A program made the position numbers and the translations under genes. Positions 1-9,080 of a stretch of DNA of 40,369 nucleotides are shown here, one piece after another. Where the stretch lies: positions 1 through 40,369 of the forward strand of contig NZ_SSMG01000486.1 in assembly GCF_009873615.1 (NCBI RefSeq). Direction: 5' to 3'. This DNA comes from Photobacterium lucens (GTDB lineage: Bacteria; Pseudomonadota; Gammaproteobacteria; Enterobacterales; Vibrionaceae). Within the stretch, counting starts at the first letter, position 1. Every line of letters begins with the position of its first letter. The notes below the pieces were generated by a model. That model ran no database searches. It was not told the origin of the DNA and saw nothing but the letters and a program-made list of their open reading frames with translations.

Positions 1-32
1 GCCTTTTATTTGGAATGCTAGAATTCAGATAT

Positions 33-55
33 AAAAAAAGAGCCGCTAAGCTCTT
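33..55 (-). terminator. Rho-independent terminator of yoaH
   Basis: On the minus strand a 6-bp stem (AAGAGC / GCTCTT, arms 50-55 and 38-43) is followed by a run of seven U. It lies eight bases past the yoaH stop codon. Confidence 0.75.
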
Positions 56-62
56 CTTTTAA

Positions 63-248
63 TTACTCTTCTTCATCACTGAAAGATTCACCCGCCGCCT
101 GACGACGTTTAGCATCTTCTTCACGAATTTGGTTAGCTACGATCATGATAGCTTCACCACTACTAATACCTTGAGCCATCAACTCATGAATACGCTCTGC
201 CGCTTTTTGCTGTTCTTCGTGAGTGAGCGTTGGGGTGTGATTGTACAT
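63..248 (-). CDS. yoaH: YoaH, UPF0181 family small protein
   Basis: This 61-residue protein belongs to the UPF0181 (YoaH) family, a small acidic cytoplasmic protein of unknown function that is widespread in enterobacteria and vibrios. The recognisable core is [13 protein letters not shown] followed by [13 protein letters not shown] (about residues 9-36), which closely matches my memory of E. coli YoaH ([27 protein letters not shown]). The tail is acidic and ends in DEEE. Length is normal for the family. It has its own terminator and is not obviously part of an operon with nnrS upstream, since about 100 bases separate them. Family membership is confident; the role is unknown. Confidence 0.9.
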   Translation of the reverse strand: MYNHTPTLTHEEQQKAAERIHELMAQGISSGEAIMIVANQIREEDAKRRQAAGESFSDEEE

Positions 249-349
249 AACTTTCTTCTTCTTGATGAACGAGGCATTATTTTAGAGTGATTAATCAATA
301 ATGTCACTGATTATCAATCCAACTAAACGCCAATCAAACTTGATTAAAA

Positions 350-1549
350 TTAGCCCGGATGACCATCTACTCGAGGCTGTGTCAGGATTGGATAATAAAC
401 AATAGCAAAAATTGCAAACGCCAATGCCCATAAGCAAGCTGATAACACATAACCATCAATAGTTATACTTGGAAGCACTAGGATCAACACTACTCTAGCT
501 AACAGAGATGCAAATAAAGCAATAAAAGAAATTGGCATCAGCATATTAACTTTAAGCTTTCTACCAGTATGACCAAGCGACACTCGTGAGATCATCGATA
601 AAATCATACCTCCAATACCGCCAATAGCCATTATATGTATAGCAATAGATACACTGATGTAATTGCTAACGTAACTCATGCCTAATGCGAATAAACCAAT
701 AATTAGCGATAAATATGCCAAATGTAATGTCCACAACAATGGATTTGATAAGGTTGACAACGTACGCCAGCGACTAAAACGCACAAAGTTAGTTAACGCT
801 GTAATGATTGCAAGTACACCTATCCAATTAGCAGGTATCAGATTTGATGGTATCAGTGTTGCGAATAACAACAACCAAATAGGAATTAGAGCTGCATATT
901 CAATCACTTTAACTCGTGTAATTTGTTCTGTTTGAGTACCACGCCAAGTAAAGAATGGAATAACTCGACCACCAACGACCAATGTAATTAAACTAACAAC
1001 AAGAACAATAGGCAACGTCAGTGTACTGATCGCTGTACTGAGAATTCCTAGCGCGACTAAATGAAACTTCACGTTCATCATGCCAAACAATGCAAGTACA
1101 GGTATAAAAAACAGATTACGCCATTGTTTTACCTTCACAATGGGTATAGCAAGATAGTACATCGCAAGGAAAATCCAAGCAGTATCCATCACCAACCAGA
1201 CGATGCTTAATGGTGCAAACATTAAACCTAAGCGCGCAATTAACCATAAACTGAACACAAGCAATAATCGTGTACCTTTAATACCAGTCTGCCCTGTCCA
1301 GTTTTGAACTGCCGTTAAAAGAAAACCAATAATAATCGCACCTGAAAAGCCAAATAGCATCTCATGGCTATGCCACCAAATAGGATTAGCATACATAACG
1401 CCATCGAGTTGTGACTGACCAGACCAAAACAGTGCCCAGATGAGCATAGCAAATACAGAAAATGTGCTAGCACCGAGAAAGAAAGGTCTAAATCCTAAAC
1501 GTAAAATAGCAGGTATTTTGTCTTCTTTAGTCTTATCTACAATTTGCAT
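350..1549 (-). CDS. nnrS: NnrS family nitric-oxide-response membrane protein
   Basis: NnrS is a polytopic inner-membrane haem/copper protein that protects cells during nitric oxide stress, in part by limiting damage to iron-thiol pools. The 399-residue product is almost entirely hydrophobic, with about 12 predicted membrane segments, the usual family length. The N-terminal signature LRLGFRPFFLGA (about 16-27) and the WWHSHEMLFGF motif (about 58-68, with H60 and H62) are diagnostic; family histidines of this kind are thought to bind the metal centre. AGGAC sits a few bases before the ATG. A palindromic operator directly upstream (1561-1597) fits NsrR control. The gene follows vxrC in the same direction, but a terminator separates them, so it is probably a monocistronic nitric oxide response gene. 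Confidence 0.93.
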   Translation of the reverse strand: MQIVDKTKEDKIPAILRLGFRPFFLGASTFSVFAMLIWALFWSGQSQLDGVMYANPIWWHSHEMLFGFSGAIIIGFLLTAVQNWTGQTGIKGTRLLLVFSLWLIARLGLMFAPLSIVWLVMDTAWIFLAMYYLAIPIVKVKQWRNLFFIPVLALFGMMNVKFHLVALGILSTAISTLTLPIVLVVSLITLVVGGRVIPFFTWRGTQTEQITRVKVIEYAALIPIWLLLFATLIPSNLIPANWIGVLAIITALTNFVRFSRWRTLSTLSNPLLWTLHLAYLSLIIGLFALGMSYVSNYISVSIAIHIMAIGGIGGMILSMISRVSLGHTGRKLKVNMLMPISFIALFASLLARVVLILVLPSITIDGYVLSACLWALAFAIFAIVYYPILTQPRVDGHPG

Positions 1550-1560
1550 TTGTTTGTCCT

Positions 1561-1597
1561 AACCTTAAACATGTATTAATTATACATGTTTAAGGTT
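1561..1597 (-). promoter_or_regulatory. Candidate NsrR operator over the nnrS promoter
   Basis: Two perfect 15-bp inverted arms, AACCTTAAACATGTA and its complement, flank a 7-bp centre. On the minus strand the inner part reads ATGTAT-N5-ATACAT, matching the NsrR consensus I know from gammaproteobacteria (ATGTAT-TTNAA-ATACAT). A perfect TATAAT (1579-1584) lies inside it and would be the nnrS -10 box, so a bound repressor would block the promoter. The operator ends 12 bases before the nnrS ATG. Confidence 0.7.
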
Positions 1598-1599
1598 GT

Positions 1600-1627
1600 A
1601 AAAAAACCACCGATTACAGTGGTTTTT
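1600..1627 (-). terminator. Terminator of the vxrABC operon
   Basis: On the minus strand a 9-bp stem (AAAAACCAC / GTGGTTTTT, arms 1602-1610 and 1619-1627) is followed by a U run. The vxrC stop codon lies in the loop. It separates vxrC from nnrS. Confidence 0.75.
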
Positions 1628-2510
1628 CTAGTTCACTCACATCATCATCATCTAAATAGTCGATGGGACGCGTAATGCTTTGAACATCGAGGATAGACAA
1701 TTCACCCTGCCATCGACTCTGAATTAACCCCACGTCAAGCCAATAACGACCTTCAGGGATATGTAATTTAGGAAGCTTCGTTGGTAAATGCGTATCCACC
1801 TCTTCACTCCATAATGGTCGCCAATCTGTATCATTCAAATCATACATCTTGACCGACAATATCGGTGATGGGCAGGTAGTATTAAGCTCTTTTACCTGAT
1901 CAATACGCCATGAGTTACTATCTTTCCAGCCAAGGGTTTGTTTGGCTGGAGGCTCATTTAGCACCACCCATTTATTCCAAACGGGTTTACCTTTAGCCAC
2001 AATAGATAACTTATAAAGCCCAGCTTCAACCTTATGATCCAGCTTATTAGCTTCTACCGTAAAATAACCGCCATCATCAATAACAGGAGCTTCATCAATC
2101 AATGAATAATTGGGGTATTTTGTAAACGTGATTTGTTCAATTTTTACTCGAGTCAAGCCAACTATTGATAGCTTTAATATTTGCTGATTCAGGTTTTGAA
2201 CAACAGCACGCTCAATGGATAGCTTAGATAACCAAGTGGGTAAAACTGTTTTATCTAAGCTGTGACCACAATCTTCAGAGATCGCAAGATCGAGTAAATT
2301 ATTTAGATTAGTCTGTTGATCAACACTTGGCGACTGCTGCCAAGCTTCAACGATGGCTTCAAAAGCTTGATCGGTTCTGTTCTCCAACAAGTACTTATGC
2401 GCTTCAGTAAAAGTACTTTGGTTGATGAACCAGTCAGCATTGGCACTCGCTGTAAAAAACAGTGAGTGCGCAATGCCCAAACCACATAAGAAAGACGTTA
2501 TTTTTCTCAT
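1614..2510 (-). CDS. vxrC: VxrC-like DUF2861 periplasmic protein
   Basis: This 298-residue protein belongs to DUF2861. In V. cholerae the third gene of the vxrAB operon (vxrC) encodes such a protein; its function is not well defined. The N-terminus is a signal peptide with a hydrophobic core (about 5-20) and a likely cleavage after ASANA (about 21-25), so the mature protein should be periplasmic. No enzyme motif is visible. There is a TPR-like N-terminal stretch (LENRTDQAFEAIVEAWQQSP) and a beta-rich remainder, and the C-terminus is acidic (DYLDDDDVSELE). It starts 14 bases after the vxrB stop and is surely co-transcribed with vxrAB. Family assignment rests on context and general resemblance. 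Confidence 0.8.
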   Translation of the reverse strand: MRKITSFLCGLGIAHSLFFTASANADWFINQSTFTEAHKYLLENRTDQAFEAIVEAWQQSPSVDQQTNLNNLLDLAISEDCGHSLDKTVLPTWLSKLSIERAVVQNLNQQILKLSIVGLTRVKIEQITFTKYPNYSLIDEAPVIDDGGYFTVEANKLDHKVEAGLYKLSIVAKGKPVWNKWVVLNEPPAKQTLGWKDSNSWRIDQVKELNTTCPSPILSVKMYDLNDTDWRPLWSEEVDTHLPTKLPKLHIPEGRYWLDVGLIQSRWQGELSILDVQSITRPIDYLDDDDVSELEKPL

Positions 2511-2524
2511 TTTAACGCCAATTC

Positions 2525-3184
2525 TTATGGCTTCATGCGATAGCCAACACCACGTAATGTTTCGATATCAATACCTGGTAGTTTTTGACGTAGCTGAAGA
2601 ATATGCGTATCAACTGTACGAGTTGTTGGGTAATGATTATAACCCCATACTTGATCAAGTAATTCGTCACGAGTAAATACACGACCTGCATTTTTAGATA
2701 AGAACACAAGTAATTCGAATTCTGTACGTGTCAGAGTAATATTTTCATCACCAAATAACACTTCACGGCTTTCTTGATTAATGATGATATCACCAACTTT
2801 AATGATGTTTGCTGCTGCAGTATCTTCATCATCACCACGAAGATGAACACGTACACGGGCTAATAGCTCTTCTTCAGCGAAAGGCTTCGTTAAGTAATCT
2901 TTTGCACCTGAATCGAGACCAACGACTTTATCGTTGATTGATACCATTGCTGTTAACAAGATCACAGGTAGGTGCTTTTTCTTAAGCCATGCACCTAGGT
3001 AATTTAATGAGTCACCTTCTGGAAGTTGGCGATCAAGTACAACAAGATCGGCTTCTTTCCATAAAGCATCAACTTTACTTGCACAATCTGCATATAAGCA
3101 GTTGTATCCAGCTTGCTTCAAGCAATCGAGTAAACCATCAGCAAGGTTGCGGTCATCTTCAACCAGTAGCAGAGTTTGATTCAC
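2525..3184 (-). CDS. vxrB: VxrB (WigR) OmpR-family response regulator
   Basis: This is the cytoplasmic response regulator of the VxrAB (WigKR) system, which in V. cholerae controls cell-wall stress responses, type VI secretion and biofilm genes. The 219 residues comprise a receiver domain (about 1-112) with acidic pair D10/D11, phosphoacceptor D51 in VVLDRQLP, T78 and K100 in DYLTKPF, followed by an OmpR/PhoB winged helix (about 125-219) with the typical TRTVDTHILQLRQKL recognition region. The start is GTG at 3184 with GGAG five bases upstream. It overlaps the 3' end of vxrA by 26 bases, which implies translational coupling. Confidence 0.92.
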   Translation of the reverse strand: MNQTLLLVEDDRNLADGLLDCLKQAGYNCLYADCASKVDALWKEADLVVLDRQLPEGDSLNYLGAWLKKKHLPVILLTAMVSINDKVVGLDSGAKDYLTKPFAEEELLARVRVHLRGDDEDTAAANIIKVGDIIINQESREVLFGDENITLTRTEFELLVFLSKNAGRVFTRDELLDQVWGYNHYPTTRTVDTHILQLRQKLPGIDIETLRGVGYRMKP

Positions 3185-4598
3185 ACGGTATCTCCAATAT
3201 AAACGTTGTTGGTGGGCCAGAGAGCTTCAATGTCCCTCCCATTCTATTAATCATCGATTCTACAATCGTTAAACCTAGACCTAAACCTTTCTCAGTAACG
3301 AAAGGTTTTCTCAAGCGAGACCAATCTTTGGCCGTTAAAGGACCTTGATCTTGCACGATAATCTTAAGCTTTCCGTCTTTGTATGATGACGTTAATGTAA
3401 CTGGTGCTACACCGTATTTATGGGCATTTGATAGTAAATTATTTAAACACGTTGTTAGCCAATAAACATTAATATGAACACTTCGATCTTCAGAAAGATG
3501 CAAAGTAACATCATATTCTTCTGCAAGGTAAGTTAGCCATTCATTTAATGACTCCACTTCTTGCGTACTTAGTTGTTGCTGGTTAGCTTGCAAATAATCT
3601 TTACTTGCCTCTGCTAATTGTCTTAGACGTCTTGAATCGTCAGTTAAACGTCTAAATTCATCATATAAGCCTTCTGGCAGCTCATCAAAATGACGTCTAA
3701 AACCTTCAACAGTCATTGATAAACTTGCAATCGGCGTTCTTAACTCATGGGTCAAAATCTGCAGAACGAGCATACGTTCTTGCATATCACGACGGCGGAT
3801 ACGGAAGCGGTAAATCCCCCATCCTATAAGTACTAATGCATTACTTACTAATAAGCTAATCAGTAAATAATACGTTAAGTGCGATTTATTCTCTTCGCGC
3901 CAACAAATATTGCCATTTTTTGCTAAACAGAAATCATTACGACTAAAGCGCTTTAAATGTAACCCATGTTGTTCAAGCACTTTTAACCATGTCGCCTGAT
4001 TATAAATATTATATTCATTACCGTTTCTTACCCATAATTCACCATTAGAGATGAAGTACTGTGAGCCCGAAATTAACACTTTGATCTCATCACTACTCAT
4101 ACGCTGTAAACGACCAAGTAGTGTTGAACTAGACGCCATTGCACGTTCTTTAATATGTAAGAATTTCTTTAGCTCAGATACCTTATCAGGGTGTTTTTCC
4201 AAATAACGTATAGCATAACTACCGCCACCGGGATGAATATAGCCTGAACGTCTAAACCAAGCATTTGGTAAATTTGTTTTATTACAGATAGCGCGAGTGA
4301 AGACGACGGGTTGTGTCACTAAGGGACTAAACGGCCATGGGCCTTTACATGTTAGCGAATTTTGATAGAGCTGACGTAATGCCGATAATGGATATTTATT
4401 TGTTTGAGGCAATAAACTTGATGGTAACAACAAAGCTGATGGATATTCACTTTGAAATTTCCGAAAGTCATACGTCTTAACCGGTGTACTTTCCAATAAC
4501 TCTGAACGCACAGCTGCAAGGCGCTCAGGTAAAGAAGGTCCTTCTGCATGACTAGCTGCAGAGAATGCTAGTGTAAATAAAAGTACATACGTTTTCAT
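3159..4598 (-). CDS. vxrA: VxrA (WigK) sensor histidine kinase with DUF3404 sensor
   Basis: This 479-residue inner-membrane sensor kinase is the partner of VxrB. It has a signal peptide (1-18, ending ASHA), a periplasmic DUF3404 sensor domain (about 20-240) with several cysteines (C84, C105, C224, C232), one membrane span (about 243-264), a dimerisation/phosphoacceptor helix with H284 in LTHELRTP, and a HATPase_c domain with the N box around N387-N391 (NNLLSNAHKYG) and a G box (GLGLGLTIVE, 438-447). In V. cholerae the system responds to cell-wall-acting antibiotics. It is the first gene of vxrABC. The upstream gap carries a direct repeat that may be a VxrB or PhoB-type site. Confidence 0.93.
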   Translation of the reverse strand: MKTYVLLFTLAFSAASHAEGPSLPERLAAVRSELLESTPVKTYDFRKFQSEYPSALLLPSSLLPQTNKYPLSALRQLYQNSLTCKGPWPFSPLVTQPVVFTRAICNKTNLPNAWFRRSGYIHPGGGSYAIRYLEKHPDKVSELKKFLHIKERAMASSSTLLGRLQRMSSDEIKVLISGSQYFISNGELWVRNGNEYNIYNQATWLKVLEQHGLHLKRFSRNDFCLAKNGNICWREENKSHLTYYLLISLLVSNALVLIGWGIYRFRIRRRDMQERMLVLQILTHELRTPIASLSMTVEGFRRHFDELPEGLYDEFRRLTDDSRRLRQLAEASKDYLQANQQQLSTQEVESLNEWLTYLAEEYDVTLHLSEDRSVHINVYWLTTCLNNLLSNAHKYGVAPVTLTSSYKDGKLKIIVQDQGPLTAKDWSRLRKPFVTEKGLGLGLTIVESMINRMGGTLKLSGPPTTFILEIPCESNSATG

Positions 4599-4628
4599 TT
4601 AGTCAGTTTAACATTGTTTTTATGTGAT

Positions 4629-4646
4629 TTGTCAATGTATTGTCAT
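4629..4646. promoter_or_regulatory. 11-bp-period direct repeat upstream of vxrA
   Basis: TTGTCAA-TGTA-TTGTCAT is a 7-mer repeated at 11-bp spacing, the arrangement bound by OmpR/PhoB-family regulators. It lies about 30 bases upstream of the vxrA start. It could be a VxrB autoregulatory site. It also resembles a Pho box (11 of 14 positions against CTGTCAT repeats) but points away from vxrA. A separate inverted repeat, TGCATT-N11-AATGCA, lies at 4656-4678. Confidence 0.4.
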
Positions 4647-4716
4647 GTAAAACTATGCATTCAATACAATCAAATGCAATCATTATCATAAACTTAGCGT
4701 AAAGAATATAAATACA

Positions 4717-4746
4717 ACAAAAAAAGCCACTCAAATGAGTGGCTTT
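4717..4746 (-). terminator. Terminator of pntAB
   Basis: On the minus strand a perfect 10-bp stem (AAAGCCACTC / GAGTGGCTTT, arms 4737-4746 and 4723-4732) with a 4-base loop is followed by more U. It lies 20 bases past the pntB stop. Confidence 0.9.
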
Positions 4747-4766
4747 GTCTTAGCGGAGATTATTTC

Positions 4767-6152
4767 TTATAGATGCTCTAAAATCTTCAAACAAGTATCT
4801 TTTGCATCACCAAACAGCATGTGACTGTTTTCTTTGAAGAATAATGGATTCTGAACACCGGCATAACCTGTATTCATCGAACGCTTAAAGACAACCACTT
4901 CTTTCGCATTCCAAACTTCAAGTACTGGCATACCTGCGATAGGACTATTTGGATCTTCCATTGCTGCCGGGTTAACTGTATCGTTCGCACCGATAACCAG
5001 AACAACATCAGTTTCTGGGAAATCATCGTTGATTTCATCCATTTCCAATACCACGTCATACGGTACTTTAGCTTCAGCAAGTAATACGTTCATGTGACCA
5101 GGTAGACGACCCGCTACAGGGTGAATACCAAAGCGAACATCAACGCCTTTCGCACGAAGCTTTTCAGTGATTTCATGCACTGGGTACTGAGCTTGCGCTA
5201 CTGCCATACCGTATCCCGGAGTGATAATTACAGAACGTGCATCTTTCAACATTTCTGCCACTTCTTCAGCGAAGATTTCACGGTGTTCACCGTACTCAAC
5301 ATCTGAAGAAACAGATATTTCTTGACCAAAACCTCCGGCAATAACACTCACAAATGAACGGTTCATCGCCTTACACATGATGTAAGACAGGATCGCACCA
5401 GAAGAACCTACAAGTGCACCTGTCACTATTAACAGATCGTTTGCTAACATGAAACCTGCTGCCGCTGCTGCCCAACCAGAGTATGAGTTCAGCATTGACA
5501 CAACCACTGGCATATCTGCACCACCGATTGAAGCAACAAGATGATAACCAAATGCAAAAGCAATCAGTGTCATCACAATCAATGCAAACATGCTACCGTC
5601 AGCTTTCACGAAATAAATCATTAGCAGAGTAGAAATAACCACTGCAGCTAGGTTCATTTTGTGTTTGTGAGGTAGGTTTAACGGTGAAGATGAAATAATG
5701 CCACGTAATTTACCAAATGCGACGATTGAACCAGTAAAAGTTACCGCACCGATAAACACACCTAGGAACACCTCTACCATATGGATAACGTGTTCAGTGT
5801 GAGCGAACTCGCCAGAGTATACAGGCGGTTCTAGATAGCTGTTATAGCCAACTAGAACTGCCGCCATACCTACAAAGCTGTGTAGAATTGCGACTAATTC
5901 TGGCATTTCTGTCATTTCTACGCGTTTGGCGTAGTAGATACCGATAGCACCACCAATGACCATTGCCAAGATAATCCAAGTAAAACCTTGAGAATATGGG
6001 CCAAAGATAGTGGCGATGAGCGCAATGCTCATACCTGCGATACCAAAATAGTTACCTGATTTTGCTGACGTTTGTTTTGATAAACCAGCAAGGCTCAGGA
6101 TGAAAAAAAGTGCAGCAACAATATATGCCGCTTGTGCTAATCCTGCAGACAT
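4767..6152 (-). CDS. pntB: NAD(P) transhydrogenase subunit beta
   Basis: PntB is the beta subunit of the proton-translocating transhydrogenase, which makes NADPH from NADH using the proton gradient across the inner membrane. The 461 residues match the usual length (about 462 in E. coli). The N-terminal two thirds form the membrane domain II, with the conserved [20 protein letters not shown] loop (about 75-95). The C-terminal third is the NADP-binding domain III, with [10 protein letters not shown] and [20 protein letters not shown] precedes the ATG. The gene follows pntA after a 15-base gap and ends at a strong terminator. Confidence 0.97.
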   Translation of the reverse strand: MSAGLAQAAYIVAALFFILSLAGLSKQTSAKSGNYFGIAGMSIALIATIFGPYSQGFTWIILAMVIGGAIGIYYAKRVEMTEMPELVAILHSFVGMAAVLVGYNSYLEPPVYSGEFAHTEHVIHMVEVFLGVFIGAVTFTGSIVAFGKLRGIISSSPLNLPHKHKMNLAAVVISTLLMIYFVKADGSMFALIVMTLIAFAFGYHLVASIGGADMPVVVSMLNSYSGWAAAAAGFMLANDLLIVTGALVGSSGAILSYIMCKAMNRSFVSVIAGGFGQEISVSSDVEYGEHREIFAEEVAEMLKDARSVIITPGYGMAVAQAQYPVHEITEKLRAKGVDVRFGIHPVAGRLPGHMNVLLAEAKVPYDVVLEMDEINDDFPETDVVLVIGANDTVNPAAMEDPNSPIAGMPVLEVWNAKEVVVFKRSMNTGYAGVQNPLFFKENSHMLFGDAKDTCLKILEHL

Positions 6153-6167
6153 TCTTTGCTACTCCTA

Positions 6168-7718
6168 TTAATCTTTACGGAACATTTCAAGCATGCGTTT
6201 GGTAACCGTAAAGCCACCGAAGATATTAATGCTTGCAATGAGAACGGCAATAAAGGCGAGGAAAGAAACCACCCCATTACCTTGACCAATTTGAAGTAGC
6301 GCACCCACAACGATAATGCCTGAGATCGCATTCGTAACTGACATTAATGGTGTGTGCAATGCATGTGTAACGTTCCAAACGACGTAGTAACCAACGACGC
6401 AAGCAAGAACGAATACCGTAAAGTGTGAAAGGAACGCAGGTGGAGCAACAGAAGCTACCCAACCAAAAGCACCTAAACCAACCACTAAACCTACTAATTT
6501 CTTAACTGGTGACGTTGGTTCTTCAACTTTCTCAGCGACAGGTGCTTCTTCTATTTTCGCTTGAGGCTGTGCCGATACCTGAATTGGTGGTGCAGGCCAC
6601 GTTACTTCACCGTCTTTAATAACAGTAACACCACGTAGAACGACATCTTCGAAATCAATATCAATATTACCGTCTTTCTCTTTGCAAAGTAGTTTCAGTA
6701 GGTTAACAAGGTTTGTACCGTAAAGCTGAGATGATTGTGTTGGTAGACGACCTACCATATCTGTATAACCGATAACCTTCACACCATTTGGTGTCGTTAC
6801 CACTTTATCCGCTTCAGTGTAGGCACAGTTACCGCCGTTAGCTGCAGCTAGATCGACAATAACACTACCCGCTTTCATTGAATCGACCATCTCTTTGGTG
6901 ATTAATTTCGGAGCAGGACGACCAGGAATAAGTGCGGTTGTGATAATGATATCAACATCTTTCGCTTGCTCTGCGTACAAACGCTCAGCAGCTTTGTTGA
7001 ACTCATCAGACATTTCTTTTGCGTAGCCATCACCCGTTGAAGTGTCTTCTTTGTAATCCACTTCTAGGAATTCAGCACCCATTGATTCAACTTGCTCTTT
7101 TACTTCAGGACGAACATCAAAAGAGCGAACAATTGCGCCAAGGCTACCAGCAGCACCGATAGCAGCAAGACCTGCTACACCCGCACCTGCCACTAAAACT
7201 TTCGCCGGTGGCACTTTACCAGCAGCAGTAATTTGACCGGTAAAGAAACGACCAAATTCATGCGCCGCTTCAACCACAGCACGGTAACCTGCAATGTTTG
7301 CCATTGAGCTTAATGCATCCAACGCCTGTGCACGTGAGATACGCGGCACAGAATCCATCGCCATTACGTTGATATTTTTGGAAGAAAGTTTTTCTAACAA
7401 CTCTGGATTTTGTGCTGGCCAAATGAAGCTAACTAGGCTTGCGCCATCTTTAATAAGATCGAACTCATCAACACCATTTTCAGGGTTAACCTGAGGAGCA
7501 TTAACTTTAAGAATAAGATCTGATTGCCAAACTTCATCAGTAGAAACAACCTTTGCGCCCGCTTCTTCGTAAGCTGAATCATCAAAGCTTGCTAAGCGTC
7601 CGGCTCCTTGCTCAACGACAACGCTGAACCCCATTTTCAATAGCTGCTCTACCGTTTTAGGTGTTGCAGCCACTCGCGTTTCATGCGCGAGCACTTCTCT
7701 TGGTACACCAATCTGCAT
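6168..7718 (-). CDS. pntA: NAD(P) transhydrogenase subunit alpha
   Basis: PntA supplies the NAD-binding domain I and part of the membrane domain of the transhydrogenase. I place the start at the ATG at 7718 ([20 protein letters not shown]), which matches the family N-terminus and has AGGGA upstream. The open frame extends 17 codons further to a TTG at 7769, but that extension is not conserved. The resulting 516-residue protein contains the Rossmann motif [17 protein letters not shown] and the mobile-loop region [21 protein letters not shown] Pro/Glu-rich linker precedes about four C-terminal membrane helices. pntA and pntB form a two-gene operon. Just downstream lies vxrABC, in the order I recall from V. 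cholerae. Confidence 0.96.
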   Translation of the reverse strand: MQIGVPREVLAHETRVAATPKTVEQLLKMGFSVVVEQGAGRLASFDDSAYEEAGAKVVSTDEVWQSDLILKVNAPQVNPENGVDEFDLIKDGASLVSFIWPAQNPELLEKLSSKNINVMAMDSVPRISRAQALDALSSMANIAGYRAVVEAAHEFGRFFTGQITAAGKVPPAKVLVAGAGVAGLAAIGAAGSLGAIVRSFDVRPEVKEQVESMGAEFLEVDYKEDTSTGDGYAKEMSDEFNKAAERLYAEQAKDVDIIITTALIPGRPAPKLITKEMVDSMKAGSVIVDLAAANGGNCAYTEADKVVTTPNGVKVIGYTDMVGRLPTQSSQLYGTNLVNLLKLLCKEKDGNIDIDFEDVVLRGVTVIKDGEVTWPAPPIQVSAQPQAKIEEAPVAEKVEEPTSPVKKLVGLVVGLGAFGWVASVAPPAFLSHFTVFVLACVVGYYVVWNVTHALHTPLMSVTNAISGIIVVGALLQIGQGNGVVSFLAFIAVLIASINIFGGFTVTKRMLEMFRKD

Positions 7719-7753
7719 TATTATTCCCTGAACATTGGCTATAACATAATCAT

Positions 7754-7782
7754 TTTGTATCCAACCCAAACGGCAATATCAA
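7754..7782 (-). promoter_or_regulatory. Predicted sigma70 promoter of pntAB
   Basis: On the minus strand TTGATA (7777-7782), a 17-base spacer and TACAAA (7754-7759) form a plausible -35/-10 pair, giving a leader of roughly 30 bases. An inverted repeat, TTTTGTA-N7-TACAAAA (7786-7806), lies just upstream and could bind a regulator. Confidence 0.4.
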
Positions 7783-7806
7783 GCCTTTTGTAGTAAAAAT
7801 ACAAAA

Positions 7807-8167
7807 ATCCCCACATCTATTAGTCAAAAATCGCACATTCGTAATTATTTAACTGAAATTAAAATACATTTTTTGAGTATATATTCTATTTTTATCAGTT
7901 TTTAATGTGATGCAGTATCTTCTTTAATGCTTGCTTTTAGCTGTTAAAACATTAATGACTCGTTATACCCAATAAGCCACAAAATAATCGTGCAACCTAT
8001 TGTTTAAAAACACCTAGCCGGGTTTTAAATCCATATAACTGACAAATCTAACTTTAACTTATTCACAAAAAGCATGACTATGCAGTGCGATATCCATCTT
8101 ATGGTTAAAGAAGATACTGACATACCACCTTAATTGCAATGAAATTTGTTGAATATTACTACAATTT
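7807..8167. other. Intergenic stretch, no gene seen
   Basis: This A+T-rich gap separates pntA from the HlyU-family gene. I see no credible ORF or RNA gene. A weak imperfect hairpin near 8003-8026, followed on the minus strand by a short U run, could end the upstream small gene, but it is poorly formed. Confidence 0.5.
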
Positions 8168-8449
8168 TCAATCAAACATTTTTTCGCCCATCTGATTGAT
8201 AAACATTTCAGATTTTTTGATCATGAATGTTTCAGCATCATGACGAGAACTTAACAAGTCAGAGCGAATAAAGTGATGTGTCTTCAACTCTCCATTGATC
8301 TCTTTGCAAATGCGCCCAGTAATCCTAAATTGCCCACCTTCTTGTTTAGGCTCTGGATAAATTAAGTAATCATTATAATGAGTTGGCTCGACCTGTTCTG
8401 TTTTTGACTCTGATTTTTTTGAACCAAATAGCTTTGAAAAAAAGCCCAT
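8168..8449 (-). CDS. HlyU-family (PF10115/COG5453) small protein
   Basis: This 93-residue cytoplasmic protein belongs to the family that Pfam names HlyU (PF10115). That family is different from the ArsR-type HlyU of Vibrio, so no transcription-factor role should be assumed from the name. Visible family features are the N-terminal MGFFSKLFGSKK, a YLIYPEP stretch, GGQFRITGRI, and the C-terminal HHFIRSDLLSSRHDAETFMIKKSEMFINQMG. The length is normal. It stands alone, flanked by long gaps. The family is confident; the function is unknown. Confidence 0.8.
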   Translation of the reverse strand: MGFFSKLFGSKKSESKTEQVEPTHYNDYLIYPEPKQEGGQFRITGRICKEINGELKTHHFIRSDLLSSRHDAETFMIKKSEMFINQMGEKMFD

Positions 8450-8570
8450 TTTTTTATTCTCCTAGTCAGCAATGAGTGACTATGTGTTTAATCTATACAG
8501 CAAAGAATTCTTTAATCGAGAAGTTAAAAAAATTCATTATTTTTGTAAGGTTATAGCGGAAATTAGTGCA

Positions 8571-8600
8571 AAAAAAAAGCCGACAGTGATGTCGGCTTTT
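8571..8600 (-). terminator. Terminator of the small DUF1127-like gene
   Basis: An 11-bp stem (AAAAGCCGACA / TGTCGGCTTTT, arms 8575-8585 and 8590-8600) with loop GTGA. On the minus strand it is followed by a long U run. It lies 20 bases past the stop codon of the gene at 8620. Confidence 0.85.
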
Positions 8601-8619
8601 AAAGTTTCAATACAAAATA

Positions 8620-8811
8620 TTATCGGTATAGGCCGATATCTTTCTGTAAATGTACTGGTAAATCTTCAATACTGTAAGCAACCGTCTTTTTTGATCGGTT
8701 AAATACAAGATCATACAGGTGTGCAATCAATCCTTTGATTGTAACGTCATAACTTCTCTTATCCTGAGCTGTAAGTGGAGATGCAGCGTCGATGTCGAAA
8801 GTATGTGCCAT
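8620..8811 (-). CDS. Small DUF1127-like protein
   Basis: This 63-residue basic/hydrophobic protein has a C-terminal motif, DLPVHLQKDIGLYR, resembling the LxxLDxxxLKDIGLxR ending of DUF1127 (YjiS-like) proteins. Members of that family have been tied to RNA turnover and phosphate or stress metabolism in other bacteria. The middle part (IKGLIAHLYDLVFNRSKK) could be the usual amphipathic helix. AGGGGC lies seven bases before the ATG and a strong terminator follows, so it is very likely a real gene. The DUF1127 link is based on the C-terminal motif alone. Confidence 0.7.
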   Translation of the reverse strand: MAHTFDIDAASPLTAQDKRSYDVTIKGLIAHLYDLVFNRSKKTVAYSIEDLPVHLQKDIGLYR

Positions 8812-9080
8812 GATTGCCCCTAAAAATGCGTTGTTAAATCAGAAACTAGGAATAGTTTAATATAAGTATTACTTGGCTTTTAAATGACAATATTTCGAGA
8901 TTGGGATTAGTTTTTCTTATGTGTTAATGCTTGATTAAACAGGATTTTTCAAATTAAGCACATTGCGCTACTAAGAACGATTACATTAATTTGCATGCGA
9001 TATATTATTTCAAATTCAACGAGCTTCTATGTTTCAATAGGATTAGTGATAACAATAAGTTAACAAAGGATTTTTAACTT

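Noticed and set aside
4672-4694. Fur-box-like GATAATGAT sequence upstream of vxrA
   Set aside because: Only about 11 of 19 positions match the full consensus and the second half is absent.
8472-8702. 76-codon plus-strand open frame between the HlyU-family and DUF1127-like genes
   Set aside because: It runs through the terminator at 8571-8600 and into the antisense of the DUF1127-like gene; no protein signature.
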